64,000 nucleotides of DNA from Mixta sp031457955 (lineage in GTDB: Bacteria > Pseudomonadota > Gammaproteobacteria > Enterobacterales > Enterobacteriaceae). Below, in pieces: positions 16,368 to 25,282 of this stretch. The stretch's first letter is position 1, and each line of letters begins with the position of its first letter. The stretch covers positions 682,001-746,000 of the forward strand of contig NZ_JAVDXN010000001.1 of the NCBI RefSeq assembly GCF_031457955.1. Reading direction: 5' to 3'. The position numbers and the translations under genes were made by a program. The notes below the pieces were generated by a model, which worked only from the letters and a program-made list of their open reading frames with translations, was not told the DNA's origin and did not search any database.

Positions 16368-18296
16368 ATGCCTGTAATTACTCTTCCTGACGGCAGTCAG
16401 CGCAGCTTTGACGGCCCGGTTAGCGTGATGGATATCGCGCAAGATATCGGACCTGGTCTGGCGAAAGCCTGTATCGCCGGTCGTGTTAACGGCGAGCTGG
16501 TGGATGCAGTCGATCCTATCGCTGAAGATGCCAACGTAGCCATTATTACCGCCAAAGATGACGCGGGCCTGGAGATTATTCGTCACTCCTGCGCGCATTT
16601 GCTGGGTCATGCCATGAAGCAGCTGTGGCCGAACGCAAAAATGGCTATTGGTCCGGTGATCGATAACGGCTTTTATTACGATGTTGACCTTGATCATACC
16701 CTGACCCAGGAAGATCTCGATCGGCTGGAAAAGCGTATGCATGAGCTGGCTGAAACGAACTACAACGTCGTTAAGAAAAAAGTCAGCTGGCAGGAAGCGC
16801 GTGACGTCTTTGCCGAGCGCGGCGAAAACTACAAAACCACCATTCTTGATGAAAATATCAGCCACGACGACCGTCCTGGCCTTTATCATCATGAAGAGTA
16901 TGTTGATATGTGCCGTGGGCCGCACGTGCCGAACATGCGTTTCTGCCATCACTTTAAGCTGCAAAAAATCGCGGGCGCCTACTGGCGTGGCGACAGCAGC
17001 AACAAGATGCTGCAGCGCATTTATGGCACCGCCTGGGCGGATAAAAAGCAGCTGAGCGCCTATCTGCAACGTCTGGAAGAGGCGGCCAAGCGTGACCATC
17101 GTAAGATCGGTAAGCAGCTTGACCTCTATCATATGCAGGAAGAAGCGCCGGGAATGGTGTTCTGGCATAACGACGGCTGGACAATTTTCCGCGAGCTGGA
17201 AACCTTTGTTCGCAGCAAACTGAAAGAGTATCAGTACCAGGAAGTGAAAGGTCCGTTTATGATGGACCGCGTACTGTGGGAAAAAACCGGCCATTGGGAA
17301 AACTACAAAGAAGCGATGTTCACCACCTCTTCGGAGAACCGTGAATATTGCATCAAGCCAATGAACTGCCCCGGCCACGTGCAAATTTTCAATCAGGGTC
17401 TAAAATCATACCGCGACCTGCCGTTACGTATGGCGGAGTTCGGCAGCTGTCATCGTAACGAGCCGTCTGGCGCATTGCATGGTTTGATGCGTGTACGCGG
17501 CTTTACGCAGGACGACGCGCACGTTTTCTGTACTGAAGATCAGGTGCGTGACGAAGTAAACAGCTGCATTAAGATGGTGTATGACATGTACGGCACCTTC
17601 GGTTTTGAAAAAATCGTGGTGAAACTGTCTACCCGTCCGGAAAAACGCATCGGCAGCGATGATTTATGGGATCGCGCAGAGGCGGATCTGGCTGCGGCGC
17701 TGAAAGAGAACGCGATTCCGTTCGAATACCAGCCGGGCGAGGGCGCTTTCTACGGTCCTAAGATTGAATTCACCCTGCATGACTGCCTGGATCGTCCATG
17801 GCAGTGCGGCACCGTTCAGCTCGACTTCTCTTTGCCGAGCCGTCTGAGCGCCTCTTATGTAGGTGAAAATAACGAACGACAGGTGCCGGTGATGATTCAC
17901 CGTGCTATTCTGGGTTCAATGGAACGCTTTATCGGTATTCTCACTGAAGAATACGCCGGTTTTTATCCAACCTGGCTGGCACCGGTACAAGCGGTGGTGA
18001 TGAATATCACCGACGGGCAGTCTGATTATGTGAACGAATTAACGCGAAAATTACAGAATGCGGGCATTCGTGTAAAAGCAGACTTGAGAAACGAGAAGAT
18101 TGGCTTTAAAATCCGTGAGCACACATTACGTCGCGTCCCTTATATGCTGGTTTGCGGCGATAAAGAGGTAGAGGCTGGTAAAGTAGCCGTTCGTACCCGC
18201 CGCGGTAAAGACCTCGGGTCCATGGACGTGGATGTGCTGATCGAGAAGCTGCAGCAAGAAATACGCAGCCGCAATCTTCATCAATTGGAGGAATAA
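16368..18296 (+). CDS. thrS: threonine-tRNA ligase ThrS
   Basis: Class II aminoacyl-tRNA synthetase charging tRNA-Thr, 642 residues as in E. coli. An N-terminal TGS domain (MPVITLPDGSQRSFDG) precedes the editing domain with HSCAHLLGHAMKQLWPNAK, then the catalytic core (motif 2 region CHRNEPSGALHGLMRVRGF, motif 3 GSMERFIGILTEEYAG) and the anticodon-binding domain from about 540. The start matches E. coli and follows AAGGAT. First gene of the thrS-infC-rpmI-rplT translation cluster; probably feedback-controlled through the leader operator. Confidence 0.99.
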   Translation: MPVITLPDGSQRSFDGPVSVMDIAQDIGPGLAKACIAGRVNGELVDAVDPIAEDANVAIITAKDDAGLEIIRHSCAHLLGHAMKQLWPNAKMAIGPVIDNGFYYDVDLDHTLTQEDLDRLEKRMHELAETNYNVVKKKVSWQEARDVFAERGENYKTTILDENISHDDRPGLYHHEEYVDMCRGPHVPNMRFCHHFKLQKIAGAYWRGDSSNKMLQRIYGTAWADKKQLSAYLQRLEEAAKRDHRKIGKQLDLYHMQEEAPGMVFWHNDGWTIFRELETFVRSKLKEYQYQEVKGPFMMDRVLWEKTGHWENYKEAMFTTSSENREYCIKPMNCPGHVQIFNQGLKSYRDLPLRMAEFGSCHRNEPSGALHGLMRVRGFTQDDAHVFCTEDQVRDEVNSCIKMVYDMYGTFGFEKIVVKLSTRPEKRIGSDDLWDRAEADLAAALKENAIPFEYQPGEGAFYGPKIEFTLHDCLDRPWQCGTVQLDFSLPSRLSASYVGENNERQVPVMIHRAILGSMERFIGILTEEYAGFYPTWLAPVQAVVMNITDGQSDYVNELTRKLQNAGIRVKADLRNEKIGFKIREHTLRRVPYMLVCGDKEVEAGKVAVRTRRGKDLGSMDVDVLIEKLQQEIRSRNLHQLEE

Positions 18297-18299
18297 GGT

Positions 18300-18842
18300 A
18301 TTAAAGGCGGAAAACGAGTTCAACCGACGCGTCCCAATCGTATTAACGGTGAAATCCGTGCTACCGAGGTGCGTCTGACTGGCGTCGAAGGCGAGCAGCT
18401 TGGTATTGTTAGTTTACGCGAAGCTATTGAAAAAGCTGAAGAAGCAGGTGTTGATTTAGTTGAAATCAGCCCTAACGCCGAACCGCCGGTTTGTCGTATA
18501 ATGGATTACGGCAAGTTCCTCTATGAAAAGAGTAAGTCTTCTAAGGAACAGAAGAAGAAGCAGAAAGTTATCCAGGTGAAGGAAATTAAATTCCGCCCTG
18601 GTACCGATGAAGGCGACTATCAGGTCAAACTACGCAACCTGATTCGTTTTCTGGAAGAAGGCGACAAAGCCAAAATCACCCTGCGTTTTCGTGGACGTGA
18701 GATGGCGCACCAACAGATCGGTATGGAAGTGCTTAACCGCGTGAAAGAAGATCTGAGTGAACTGGCAGTGGTTGAATCCTTCCCATCGAAGATTGAAGGC
18801 CGCCAGATGATCATGGTGCTCGCACCCAAGAAGAAACAGTAG
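18300..18842 (+). CDS. infC: translation initiation factor IF-3, AUU start
   Basis: IF-3, 180 residues, which binds the 30S subunit and checks start-codon pairing. The true start is the rare ATT at 18300 (ATT AAA GGC GGA AAA CGA), three bases after the thrS stop, as in E. coli where the AUU codon lets IF-3 repress its own translation. An ATG/GTG-only gene finder would start too late, at 18369. Protein sequence (RPNRINGEIRA, KKKQKVIQVKEIKFRPGTDE, APKKKQ end) is near-identical to E. coli. Confidence 0.98.
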   Translation: MKGGKRVQPTRPNRINGEIRATEVRLTGVEGEQLGIVSLREAIEKAEEAGVDLVEISPNAEPPVCRIMDYGKFLYEKSKSSKEQKKKQKVIQVKEIKFRPGTDEGDYQVKLRNLIRFLEEGDKAKITLRFRGREMAHQQIGMEVLNRVKEDLSELAVVESFPSKIEGRQMIMVLAPKKKQ

Positions 18843-18859
18843 GCTTTCAAGTAATAATG

Positions 18860-18887
18860 CCGCGCAGCGTTCGCGCTGTGCGGTTTT
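18860..18887 (+). terminator. hairpin between infC and rpmI
   Basis: Stem CCGCGCAGCG / CGCTGTGCGG with loop TTCG, followed by TTTTATT. Strong stem, short T tract; probably a partial terminator because rpmI has no strong promoter of its own that I can see. Confidence 0.6.
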
Positions 18888-18938
18888 ATTCGCCTGTCTG
18901 GTTCATTTTATTAACAATGCGAAGTGGATATTTTATAA

Positions 18939-19136
18939 ATGCCTAAGATTAAAACTGTCCGTGGCGCGGCTAAACGCTTTAAAAAAACCGGTAAAGGTGG
19001 CTTTAAGCACAAGCACGCGAACCTGCGTCATATCCTGACCAAAAAATCAACCAAGCGTAAACGTCACCTGCGCCCGAAAGCCATGGTGTCTAAAGGCGAT
19101 CTGGGTCTGGTTATTGCCTGCCTGCCGTACGCATAA
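18939..19136 (+). CDS. rpmI: 50S ribosomal protein L35 (bL35)
   Basis: Basic 65-residue ribosomal protein, full length, beginning MPKIKTVRGAAKRFKKTGKG as in E. coli. It precedes rplT by 39 bases. In E. coli L20 represses translation of rpmI and rplT. Confidence 0.98.
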   Translation: MPKIKTVRGAAKRFKKTGKGGFKHKHANLRHILTKKSTKRKRHLRPKAMVSKGDLGLVIACLPYA

Positions 19137-19175
19137 GTTAATTTTTTCAATCAGAATATAGAACAGGAGAGCTAA

Positions 19176-19532
19176 ATGGCTCGTGTAAAACGTGGTGTAG
19201 TTGCTCGCGCACGTCACAAAAAAATCTTAAAACAAGCTAAAGGCTACTACGGTGCACGTTCACGTGTATACCGCGTTGCCTTCCAGGCTGTTATCAAAGC
19301 TGGTCAGTATGCTTACCGCGACCGTCGTCAGCGTAAGCGTCAGTTCCGTCAGCTGTGGATTGCGCGTATTAACGCAGCAGCGCGTCAGAACGGTATCTCT
19401 TACAGCCGTTTCATCAATGGCCTGAAAAAAGCGTCCATTGAAATTGACCGTAAAATCCTGGCCGACATCGCTGTATTCGACAAAGTGGCATTCACTGCAC
19501 TGGTTGAAAAAGCGAAATCAGCTCTGGCGTAA
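19176..19532 (+). CDS. rplT: 50S ribosomal protein L20 (bL20)
   Basis: Basic 118-residue ribosomal protein needed for early 50S assembly and, in E. coli, translational repressor of its own operon. It begins MARVKRGVVARARHKKILKQ behind AGGAGAG. Full length; followed by a strong terminator. Confidence 0.99.
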   Translation: MARVKRGVVARARHKKILKQAKGYYGARSRVYRVAFQAVIKAGQYAYRDRRQRKRQFRQLWIARINAAARQNGISYSRFINGLKKASIEIDRKILADIAVFDKVAFTALVEKAKSALA

Positions 19533-19539
19533 GTCAGAT

Positions 19540-19569
19540 GAAAGAGGGAGCTTGCTCCCTCTTTCATTT
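19540..19569 (+). terminator. rho-independent terminator after rplT
   Basis: Eleven-base stem GAAAGAGGGAG / CTCCCTCTTTC with loop CTTG and a following T-rich tract. Confidence 0.9.
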
Positions 19570-19654
19570 TATGTAACCGCAGCAAAAGATTGACTTTTCC
19601 GCCTGCTGGCATTTCAATAGAGCCGTTTAACGCAAGCGACAAGGTAACCCAAGC

Positions 19655-19696
19655 ATGCACGCTATTTTTCGTTTCTTTTTTTACTTTAGCACCTGA
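19655..19696 (+). CDS. pheM: phenylalanyl-tRNA synthetase operon leader peptide PheM
   Basis: A 13-codon leader, [13 protein letters not shown], with five Phe codons, one residue shorter than E. coli [14 protein letters not shown]. Ribosome stalling at the Phe codons under Phe-tRNA shortage prevents formation of the downstream terminator. The coding strand is complementary to 19719-19736, giving the alternative leader helix. Confidence 0.95.
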   Translation: [13 protein letters not shown]

Positions 19697-19742
19697 GTTC
19701 CGGGGGCTTGTGCGCGAAAAAAGAAACGAAAAATCGCACTGA

Positions 19743-19767
19743 AAGCCTCCCTCGTGGAGGCTTTTTT
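19743..19767 (+). terminator. pheST attenuator terminator
   Basis: Stem AAGCCTCC / GGAGGCTT with loop CTCGT and a T run, 46 bases after the PheM stop. Together with the 18-base complementarity between 19664-19681 and 19719-19736 it forms the classical attenuation switch of pheST. Confidence 0.93.
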
Positions 19768-19842
19768 GTTTTCCGCGAACCAATATGGACTTCTGGTCCC
19801 CACCTGAAACAGCCCGGCCTTAGGCTGGAAGAAGAGGAAACA

Positions 19843-20826
19843 ATGTCCCATCTCGCAGAGCTGGTTGCCAACGCCAGGGCAGCCATTGAACATGCGCAGG
19901 ATGTTGCGGCGTTAGATAACGTCCGCGTCGAATATCTGGGTAAAAAAGGGCATCTGACCCTGCAGATGACCACCCTGCGTGAATTGCCGGCCGAAGAGCG
20001 TCCGGCAGCAGGAGCGGTGATTAACGAAGCCAAACAGCAGGTGCAGGAAGCGCTCAACGCACGTAAAGATGCGCTGGAGTCCGCTGCGCTTAACGCGCGT
20101 CTGGCCGCCGAAACCATTGATGTTTCCCTGCCAGGACGCCGCGTCGAAAATGGCGGTCTGCATCCGGTGACCCGCACCATCGATCGGATCGAAGACTTTT
20201 TTGGCGAGCTGGGTTTTGCTGTGGTGACCGGCCCGGAAATCGAAGACGACTATCATAACTTCGATGCGCTGAACATTCCTGGCCACCATCCGGCGCGCGC
20301 CGATCACGACACCTTCTGGTTTGATGCGACGCGCCTGCTGCGTACCCAGACCTCCGGCGTGCAGATCCGCACCATGAAAAACCAGCAGCCACCGATTCGC
20401 ATTATCGCGCCGGGCCGCGTTTACCGTAACGACTACGATCAGACGCATACGCCGATGTTCCATCAGATGGAAGGCCTGATTGTCGATAAAGATATCAGCT
20501 TCACCAACCTGAAAGGCACGTTGCACGATTTCCTGCGCAACTTCTTTGAGGAAGATTTGCAGATCCGCTTCCGTCCTTCCTACTTCCCATTCACTGAGCC
20601 TTCTGCGGAAGTGGATGTCATGGGCAAAAACGGCAAATGGCTGGAAGTGCTGGGCTGTGGCATGGTGCACCCAAACGTGCTGCGTAATGTCGGCATCGAC
20701 CCGGAGATCTACTCTGGCTTCGCCTTTGGCATGGGCATGGAGCGTCTGACCATGCTGCGTTATGGCGTGACCGATCTGCGCGCTTTCTTCGAAAACGATC
20801 TTCGTTTCCTCAAACAGTTTAAATAA
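19843..20826 (+). CDS. pheS: phenylalanine-tRNA ligase alpha subunit
   Basis: Catalytic alpha subunit of the heterotetrameric PheRS, 327 residues, class II fold. N-terminal coiled coil (MSHLAELVANARAAIEHA...) then the catalytic domain with FHQMEGLIVDKDI, FRPSYFPFTEPSAEVDV and GFAFGMGMERLTMLRYG (motif 3). The start at 19843 matches E. coli and follows AGAGGAAA; a longer upstream frame would read through the attenuator and is not used. Ala294-type specificity residue lies in GFAFGMG. Controlled by the PheM attenuator. Confidence 0.98.
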   Translation: MSHLAELVANARAAIEHAQDVAALDNVRVEYLGKKGHLTLQMTTLRELPAEERPAAGAVINEAKQQVQEALNARKDALESAALNARLAAETIDVSLPGRRVENGGLHPVTRTIDRIEDFFGELGFAVVTGPEIEDDYHNFDALNIPGHHPARADHDTFWFDATRLLRTQTSGVQIRTMKNQQPPIRIIAPGRVYRNDYDQTHTPMFHQMEGLIVDKDISFTNLKGTLHDFLRNFFEEDLQIRFRPSYFPFTEPSAEVDVMGKNGKWLEVLGCGMVHPNVLRNVGIDPEIYSGFAFGMGMERLTMLRYGVTDLRAFFENDLRFLKQFK

Positions 20827-20840
20827 GGGCAGGTTATCCA

Positions 20841-23228
20841 ATGAAATTCAGTGAACTCTGGTTACGCGAATGGGTAAATCCGGCTCTTGATAGCGCGGCC
20901 CTGGCGGAACAAATCACCATGGCAGGTCTGGAAGTCGATGGCATTGAACCGGTCGCAGGCGCTTTCCACGGCGTGGTCGTGGGCGAAGTGGTGGAATGCG
21001 GTCAGCATCCCAACGCCGATAAGCTGCGCGTCACCAAGGTCAACGTCGGCGGCGATCGTCTGCTGGATATCGTCTGCGGTGCGCCAAACTGCCGTCAGGG
21101 CCTGAAAGTGGCCGTTGCCACCGTCGGTGCCGTGCTGCCGGGTGATTTTAAAATCAAAGCGGCGAAACTGCGTGGCGAGCCGTCAGAAGGCATGCTCTGC
21201 TCCTTCTCCGAGCTGGGCATCAGCGATGACCACGACGGCATTATTGAACTGCCTGCGGATGCGCCGATTGGCAGCGATATCCGTGATTATCTGCAGCTGA
21301 ACGACAACAGCATCGAAATCAGCATTACGCCGAACCGTGCCGACTGCTTTGGCATTATCGGCATCGCACGTGACGTAGCGGTGCTGAACGCGTTGCCGCT
21401 GAACGCGCCGGAGATGGCCGCAGTACCGGCAACCATCAGCGATACGCTGCCGATTCGCGTAGACGCCACTGATGCCTGCCCGCGCTACCTGAGCCGGGTA
21501 GTGAAAAATATCAATGTTAAAGCGGCCACGCCGCTGTGGATGAAAGAGAAGCTGCGTCGCTGCGGCATTCGCTCTATTGATCCGGTGGTAGACGTGACCA
21601 ACTACGTGCTGCTGGAGCTGGGTCAGCCGATGCACGCCTTCGATCTGGATCGCATCGACGGCGGCATCGTGGTGCGCATGGCGCAGCAGGATGAAGCGTT
21701 GACGCTGCTTGACGGCAACGAAGTGAAGCTGAACAGCGATACGCTGGTGATTGCCGATCATCATAAGCCGCTGGCCATGGGCGGCATCTTTGGCGGCGAG
21801 CATTCAGGCGTGAATGAAGATACCAGCAGCGTGCTGCTGGAGTGCGCCTGGTTCGCTCCGCTGGCGATTACCGGTCGTGCCCGTCGTCACGGTCTGCATA
21901 CCGATGCCTCTCATCGTTATGAGCGCGGCGTCGATCCAGCGTTGCAGCAGCAGGCCATGGAGCGTGCTACGCGTCTGTTGCTTGATATCTGCGGCGGCGA
22001 AGCCGGCCCGGTCGTCGATACCAGCGTACAGGAACAGCTGCCGGTTCGCGCTACCATTACCCTGCGTCGTGAGAAGCTGGATCGTCTGATTGGTCATCAC
22101 ATTGCTGATGAGCAGGTCACCGATATTCTGCAGCGCCTGGGTTGTGAAGTTAGCGTGAGCGAAGGCGAGTGGCGGGCGGTAGCGCCAGGCTGGCGCTTTG
22201 ACATGGCGATTGAAGAAGATCTGGTGGAAGAGGTCGCGCGCGTCTACGGCTATAACAACATCCCCGATGTGCCGGTTAAAGCCTCGCTGGTTATGACGCA
22301 GCATCGCGAAGCTTCGCTGTCGCTGAAGCGCGTGAAAAATCTGCTGGTGGATAAAGGCTATCAGGAAGCGATTACCTACAGCTTTGTCGATCCTAAAGTG
22401 CAGGCGCTGCTGCATCCAGGCCAGGAAGCGCTGATTCTGCCCAGCCCGATCTCCAGCGATATGTCTGCGATGCGCCTTTCGCTCTGGACCGGTCTGCTCT
22501 CTGCGGTAGTGTATAACCAGAACCGTCAGCAGAGCCGCGTGCGCCTGTTTGAAAGCGGTTTGCGCTTTGTGCCGGATACGCAAGCAGATTTAGGTATTCG
22601 TCAGGATGTTATGCTGGCTGGCGTACTGAGCGGTAACCGCTTCGAAGAGCATTGGGACCTGGCGCGTCAGACCGTCGACTTCTATGATTTAAAAGGTGAT
22701 TTGGAATCGGTACTGGAGCTGACCGGCAAGCTGGATGCCATTGAATTCCGTGCCGAAGCGAATCCGGCCCTGCACCCGGGTCAAAGCGCAGCGATCTATT
22801 TACAGGGCGAGCGCATCGGATTTATCGGTGTGATTCATCCTGAACTGGAACGCAAGCTGGACCTCAATGGCCGCACCTTAGTGTTTGAACTGCTTTGGAA
22901 TAAGGTTGCAGACCGCGTCCTGCCTGATGCGCGCGAGATTTCACGCTTCCCGGCAAACCGTCGCGATATCGCCGTTGTGGTAGCTGAAACGGTTCCCGCA
23001 GCAGATATCATTGCGGAGTGTAAGAAAGTTGGCGCAAATCAGATAGTTGGCGTAAACTTGTTTGACGTGTACCGTGGTAAGGGCGTAAACGAAGGTTTTA
23101 AGAGCCTCGCGATAAGCCTGATTTTGCAAGATACCAGCCGGACACTCGAAGAAGACGAGATTGCCGCAACCGTCGCCAACTGTGTTGCGGCATTAAAAGA
23201 GCGATTCCAGGCAACCTTGAGGGATTGA
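20841..23228 (+). CDS. pheT: phenylalanine-tRNA ligase beta subunit
   Basis: Beta subunit of PheRS, 795 residues as in E. coli. N-terminal EMAP/OB-type tRNA-binding domain (VVGEVVECGQHPNADKLRVTKV), B3/B4 editing domain, B5 domains and a C-terminal anticodon-binding fold (SRFPANRRDIAVVVAE). It begins 14 bases after pheS with its own AGGTT site and is cotranscribed with pheS and ihfA. Confidence 0.98.
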   Translation: MKFSELWLREWVNPALDSAALAEQITMAGLEVDGIEPVAGAFHGVVVGEVVECGQHPNADKLRVTKVNVGGDRLLDIVCGAPNCRQGLKVAVATVGAVLPGDFKIKAAKLRGEPSEGMLCSFSELGISDDHDGIIELPADAPIGSDIRDYLQLNDNSIEISITPNRADCFGIIGIARDVAVLNALPLNAPEMAAVPATISDTLPIRVDATDACPRYLSRVVKNINVKAATPLWMKEKLRRCGIRSIDPVVDVTNYVLLELGQPMHAFDLDRIDGGIVVRMAQQDEALTLLDGNEVKLNSDTLVIADHHKPLAMGGIFGGEHSGVNEDTSSVLLECAWFAPLAITGRARRHGLHTDASHRYERGVDPALQQQAMERATRLLLDICGGEAGPVVDTSVQEQLPVRATITLRREKLDRLIGHHIADEQVTDILQRLGCEVSVSEGEWRAVAPGWRFDMAIEEDLVEEVARVYGYNNIPDVPVKASLVMTQHREASLSLKRVKNLLVDKGYQEAITYSFVDPKVQALLHPGQEALILPSPISSDMSAMRLSLWTGLLSAVVYNQNRQQSRVRLFESGLRFVPDTQADLGIRQDVMLAGVLSGNRFEEHWDLARQTVDFYDLKGDLESVLELTGKLDAIEFRAEANPALHPGQSAAIYLQGERIGFIGVIHPELERKLDLNGRTLVFELLWNKVADRVLPDAREISRFPANRRDIAVVVAETVPAADIIAECKKVGANQIVGVNLFDVYRGKGVNEGFKSLAISLILQDTSRTLEEDEIAATVANCVAALKERFQATLRD

Positions 23229-23232
23229 ACCT

Positions 23233-23532
23233 ATGGCGCTTACAAAAGCTGATATGTCGGAATACCTGTTTGAAAAGCTTGGGCTGAGTAAACGGGATGC
23301 CAAAGAGCTGGTTGAACTGTTTTTTGAAGAGGTAAGAAGAGCTTTGGAAAACGGCGAGCAGGTCAAACTGTCTGGATTTGGCAACTTTGATCTTCGCGAC
23401 AAAAATCAACGGCCGGGACGTAACCCGAAAACCGGTGAAGATATTCCTATCACCGCACGTCGTGTCGTGACGTTCCGCCCTGGACAAAAGCTGAAAAGCC
23501 GCGTCGAGAACGCGTCCCCGAAAAACAGCTGA
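23233..23532 (+). CDS. ihfA: integration host factor alpha subunit
   Basis: DNA-bending nucleoid protein, 99 residues, that pairs with IhfB. The HU/IHF fold is complete, with the beta-arm sequence RDKNQRPGRNPKTGEDIPIT carrying the intercalating proline. The start lies four bases after the pheT stop. Confidence 0.99.
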   Translation: MALTKADMSEYLFEKLGLSKRDAKELVELFFEEVRRALENGEQVKLSGFGNFDLRDKNQRPGRNPKTGEDIPITARRVVTFRPGQKLKSRVENASPKNS

Positions 23533-23544
23533 TCTGTCAGCAGC

Positions 23545-23572
23545 AAAAAGGCCGCCCCGTGCGGCCTTTTTT
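23545..23572 (+). terminator. terminator after ihfA
   Basis: Stem AAAAAGGCCGC / GCGGCCTTTTT with loop CCCGT and terminal T run. Confidence 0.92.
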
Positions 23573-23735
23573 ATTGCCATTTTTCCGCGCCAGAACGCTG
23601 TGGTTTCCATAAAGCCATCACAATGTAAGGAATGCGTAAGCCGCAGGAAAATAAGGTGAAAATCGTCTCAGGACGATAGTGACAGCGGGCAATTGAGGCG
23701 TATAAACAGGGGAGAAAACCAGATGAGGTACCCCG

Positions 23736-24164
23736 ATGAAATTGAAAACATTACTTCCATGCCTGGCGCTGAGCATTCTGACCGCGCTGCCCGTTGTCGC
23801 CAGCGCCGCCGTTTCGTTTGATTTAACGCCAGCTGGCGTGACGATCCATATTGGCGATCGCGATCATCGAGGATATTTCTGGGATGGCTATGACTGGCGC
23901 GCCCCGACATGGTGGCAGGCGCATCGCGGCCGCCATATCGGCGAGCAAGGGCCGCGCGGTTACTGGAACGGCAACGGCTGGCAGCCCCATCGGCCTGAGG
24001 CGCATCAGCAACCTGAACGCAGAAAGCCGGTAACGCGTCATCAGCAACCCGAACAGCATCGGCCCACGGCGCACCATGAAGAACATAACAACCCTCAGCT
24101 GACTGCGGATCGTCACAGCCATGGCGCGGCAGGCCATCGGCCTGATTTTCAGCCGCATGGCTAA
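23736..24164 (+). CDS. DUF2502 (YpeC-like) periplasmic protein
   Basis: A 142-residue exported protein. Residues 1-24 form a signal peptide ending VASA. The core VSFDLTPAGVTIHIGDRDHRGYFWDGYDW and WNGNGW matches DUF2502 proteins such as YpeC. The C-terminal half (about 80-142) is rich in His, Gln and Pro and looks disordered, which could bind metal ions. E. coli has no gene between ihfA and btuC, so this is an insertion. Function unknown. Confidence 0.8.
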   Translation: MKLKTLLPCLALSILTALPVVASAAVSFDLTPAGVTIHIGDRDHRGYFWDGYDWRAPTWWQAHRGRHIGEQGPRGYWNGNGWQPHRPEAHQQPERRKPVTRHQQPEQHRPTAHHEEHNNPQLTADRHSHGAAGHRPDFQPHG

Positions 24165-24265
24165 GCGCGCTACGCCGGGCCTGCGCGCCCGGCCTCTCTT
24201 ATTCCTTTCTTTTTTTGCCTCAGCCACTACAATCAAATCTCTGTTTTCCTTATAAAACTACGGCT

Positions 24266-25249
24266 ATGTCGCTGCTAACTGAACTCTCCCGTCAGGCGGA
24301 TCGCCGCGCTTATCGCTGGCTGGGCTGGCTGAGCGCTATTCTGCTGGGCATGACGTTGATAAGCCTGTGCGCGGGAGAGACATGGATCCCGCCTGACCGC
24401 TGGCTGAGCGAAGAGGGCCAGCTGTTTGTCTGGCAACTGCGGCTGCCGCGCACCTTAAGCGTGCTGCTGGTCGGCGCCTCGCTGGCCGTCGCGGGCTGCG
24501 TAATGCAGGCGCTGTTTGAAAATCCGTTGGCGGAGCCAGGCCTGCTGGGAGTATCAAACGGCGCGGGCATCGGACTAGTGCTGTGCGTGCTGCTGGGCAA
24601 TGGCGATTTTTGGGCGTTTAGTCTGGCAGCCATTGCCGGTGCGCTGCTGGTCACCTTTATTCTGCTGCGTTTTGCAAAGCGTCATCTTTCCAATAGCCGC
24701 CTGCTGCTGGCGGGCGTCGCGCTGGGAATTATCTGTAGCGCGGCGATGACCTGGGTGGTCTATTTCAGTAACAATCTCGACCTGCGCCAGCTGATGTACT
24801 GGATGATGGGCGGCTTTAGCGGCATCGACTGGCGCTACCGCTGGCTGATGTTGGCCTTGCTGCCGGTGCTGGGCTGGCTGGGCGCGCAGGCGAAAATTCT
24901 GAATTTACTGGCGTTGGGCGAAGTCAGCGCTCGCCAGCTCGGTCTGTCGCTTTTTCTGTGGCGTAACCTGCTGGTGGTGGCGATGGGGTGGCTGGTGGGC
25001 GTCAGCGTCGCGCTGGCGGGCGCCATTGGCTTTATCGGTCTGGTGGTACCGCATTTGCTGCGTCTGAACGGGCTGACCGATCACCGTATGCTGCTGCCCG
25101 CCAGTGCCCTGGCAGGGGCCGCCGTATTGCTTGCTGCCGATATCATTGCCAGACTGGTACTTACCGCAGCGGAGTTGCCCATCGGCGTGGTTACCGCCAC
25201 CCTGGGCGCGCCGCTGTTTATTTGGTTATTACTCACGCAGCGCCGCTAA
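24266..25249 (+). CDS. btuC: vitamin B12 ABC transporter permease BtuC
   Basis: Inner-membrane permease of the BtuCD-F vitamin B12 importer, 327 residues with about ten membrane segments. Family stretches seen: RLPRTLSVLLVGASLAVAGC, QALFENPLAEPGLLGVSNGAG, and GAIGFIGLVVPHLLRL (the loop contacting BtuD). The start MSLLTELSRQ at 24266 gives the E. coli length; its ribosome site is poor and a longer frame from 24215 is the alternative. First gene of btuC-btuE-btuD. Confidence 0.95.
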   Translation: MSLLTELSRQADRRAYRWLGWLSAILLGMTLISLCAGETWIPPDRWLSEEGQLFVWQLRLPRTLSVLLVGASLAVAGCVMQALFENPLAEPGLLGVSNGAGIGLVLCVLLGNGDFWAFSLAAIAGALLVTFILLRFAKRHLSNSRLLLAGVALGIICSAAMTWVVYFSNNLDLRQLMYWMMGGFSGIDWRYRWLMLALLPVLGWLGAQAKILNLLALGEVSARQLGLSLFLWRNLLVVAMGWLVGVSVALAGAIGFIGLVVPHLLRLNGLTDHRMLLPASALAGAAVLLAADIIARLVLTAAELPIGVVTATLGAPLFIWLLLTQRR

Positions 25250-25282
25250 GGGCTGTATCACACCTTGAAACAGGAAACGTGC

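Noticed and set aside
16308..17384. A 358-codon minus-strand frame opposite thrS
   Set aside because: Antisense to the invariant thrS coding sequence with no family resemblance and no start signals.
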